In this document: positions 63,765 to 64,000 of the stretch, one piece after another
Layout: each line of letters starts with the position of its first letter
Numbering within the stretch: position 1 is the stretch's first letter
Assembly (NCBI GenBank): GCA_016342415.1
Contig: JAEIOD010000001.1
Coordinates: 62,001-126,000, forward strand
Source of the DNA: Clostridiales bacterium
GTDB lineage: Bacteria > Bacillota > Clostridia > Peptostreptococcales > Acidaminobacteraceae
Direction: 5' to 3'
Length of the DNA: 64,000 nt
Notes under the pieces: generated by a model
What the model was told of the DNA's origin: nothing
Databases searched by the model: none
What the model saw: only the letters and a program-made list of their open reading frames with translations
Position numbers and translations under genes: made by a program

Positions 63765-64000
63765 CTAATATTGACTCATTTTATCAATTAGTCGAATGGT
63801 ATTATTGCCGTTATCGAGAATGAGTTGATATCCATAACTTCTACTTAATCGGTTTGCCAGTAAAAATCCTGCCATTTCTTTTCTAACGATTTGTTCGATA
63901 ACTGTCTTTCTTTCAATACTTTATCACCATCTAAATAAGTTACAACAAAAGAAGTAGCCTCATTATCATACATCTTGATGTCCTCTAACACGTATTCTGA
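63765..64000 (-). pseudogene. 3' part of a gene with a frameshift, truncated by the window edge
   Basis: Reading in from the right edge, one frame (SEYVLEDIKMYDNEATSFVV...KVLKER) stops at 63845, while a second frame, joined near the AAAGAAAG tract at about 63901-63916, continues as TVIEQIVRKEMAGFLLANRL and ends IRLIDKMSQY at 63765. The two together read as one protein, so a one-base indel probably broke the gene. It is the first visible gene of the operon with the 63347 gene. The family cannot be named from this end. Confidence 0.5.

Noticed and set aside
1..64000. tRNA, rRNA, insertion sequence or prophage
   Set aside because: No transposase, integrase, terminal inverted repeats, rRNA-like or tRNA-like sequence was recognised anywhere in the window.

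Overview
The window is AT-rich, densely packed, has short intergenic gaps, strong AGGAGG-type ribosome binding sites and many hairpin-plus-T-run terminators. With an Agr-type peptide system, AbrB-type and PlcR-like regulators, CUT1 sugar transport and amino-acid scavenging genes, it looks like the chromosome of a low-GC Bacillota, most likely a motile anaerobic Clostridia member (a Fusibacter-like genus would fit; this is inference from gene content). No rRNA, tRNA, CRISPR array, prophage or intact insertion sequence was seen.

Layout. 0-5.3 kb: one minus-strand operon, TetR regulator, stand-alone receiver, membrane histidine kinase, CheW and a methyl-accepting protein with a CZB zinc-binding domain. 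5.3-8.4 kb: a complete agr locus in which agrB and the short agrD (42 codons) converge on agrC and agrA. 8.5-11.1 kb: a three-gene ABC-2 exporter. 11.1-16.4 kb: an HD-domain gene, then a GntR-led operon with two paired membrane proteins (one DUF5058), an M20 peptidase and a YfcC/DcuC-type carrier. 16.5-24.7 kb: GNAT, a secreted helical protein, a two-component-propeller GGDEF protein, YccF, a dCache chemoreceptor and a THEP1-type NTPase. 24.7-30.2 kb: an operon for arginine derivatives (amidinotransferase-fold hydrolase, RocB-like M20 peptidase, DDAH-like enzyme, AGCS symporter) with a divergent GntR/FCD regulator. 30.5-37.4 kb: SulP transporter, a very large protein with PEP-carboxykinase motifs (probable pyrophosphate-type enzyme) and a DEAD-box helicase. 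37.5-39.5 kb: a divergent locus made of a PlcR-like HTH/TPR regulator, a 47-residue exported peptide gene and a PqqD-like gene, with a perfect 18-bp palindrome between them, next to a decayed ureohydrolase gene. 39.6-41.4 kb: azlC-azlD-trmB. 41.5-48.6 kb: a disaccharide operon (CUT1 ABC importer, GH65 phosphorylase, amylosucrase-like GH13) under a LacI-type palindrome. 48.8-63 kb: a mixed region with PAS-GGDEF and GGDEF-EAL proteins, AbrB, an MFS carrier, PP2C, a BMP-domain lipoprotein, a divergent carbamoyltransferase, a putative zinc peptidase and a HAD phosphatase. 63-64 kb: a small decaying operon.

The strongest candidates for undescribed biology are the PlcR-like regulator / exported peptide / PqqD-like locus at 37.5-39.0 kb and the cysteine-free agrD at 6.3 kb. 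Together they suggest two independent peptide signalling systems in one 33-kb stretch. Further points of interest are shared GTTAGY-N4-RCTAAC palindromes in the TetR-led sensory operon, and several operators that can be tied to the regulator encoded next to them.
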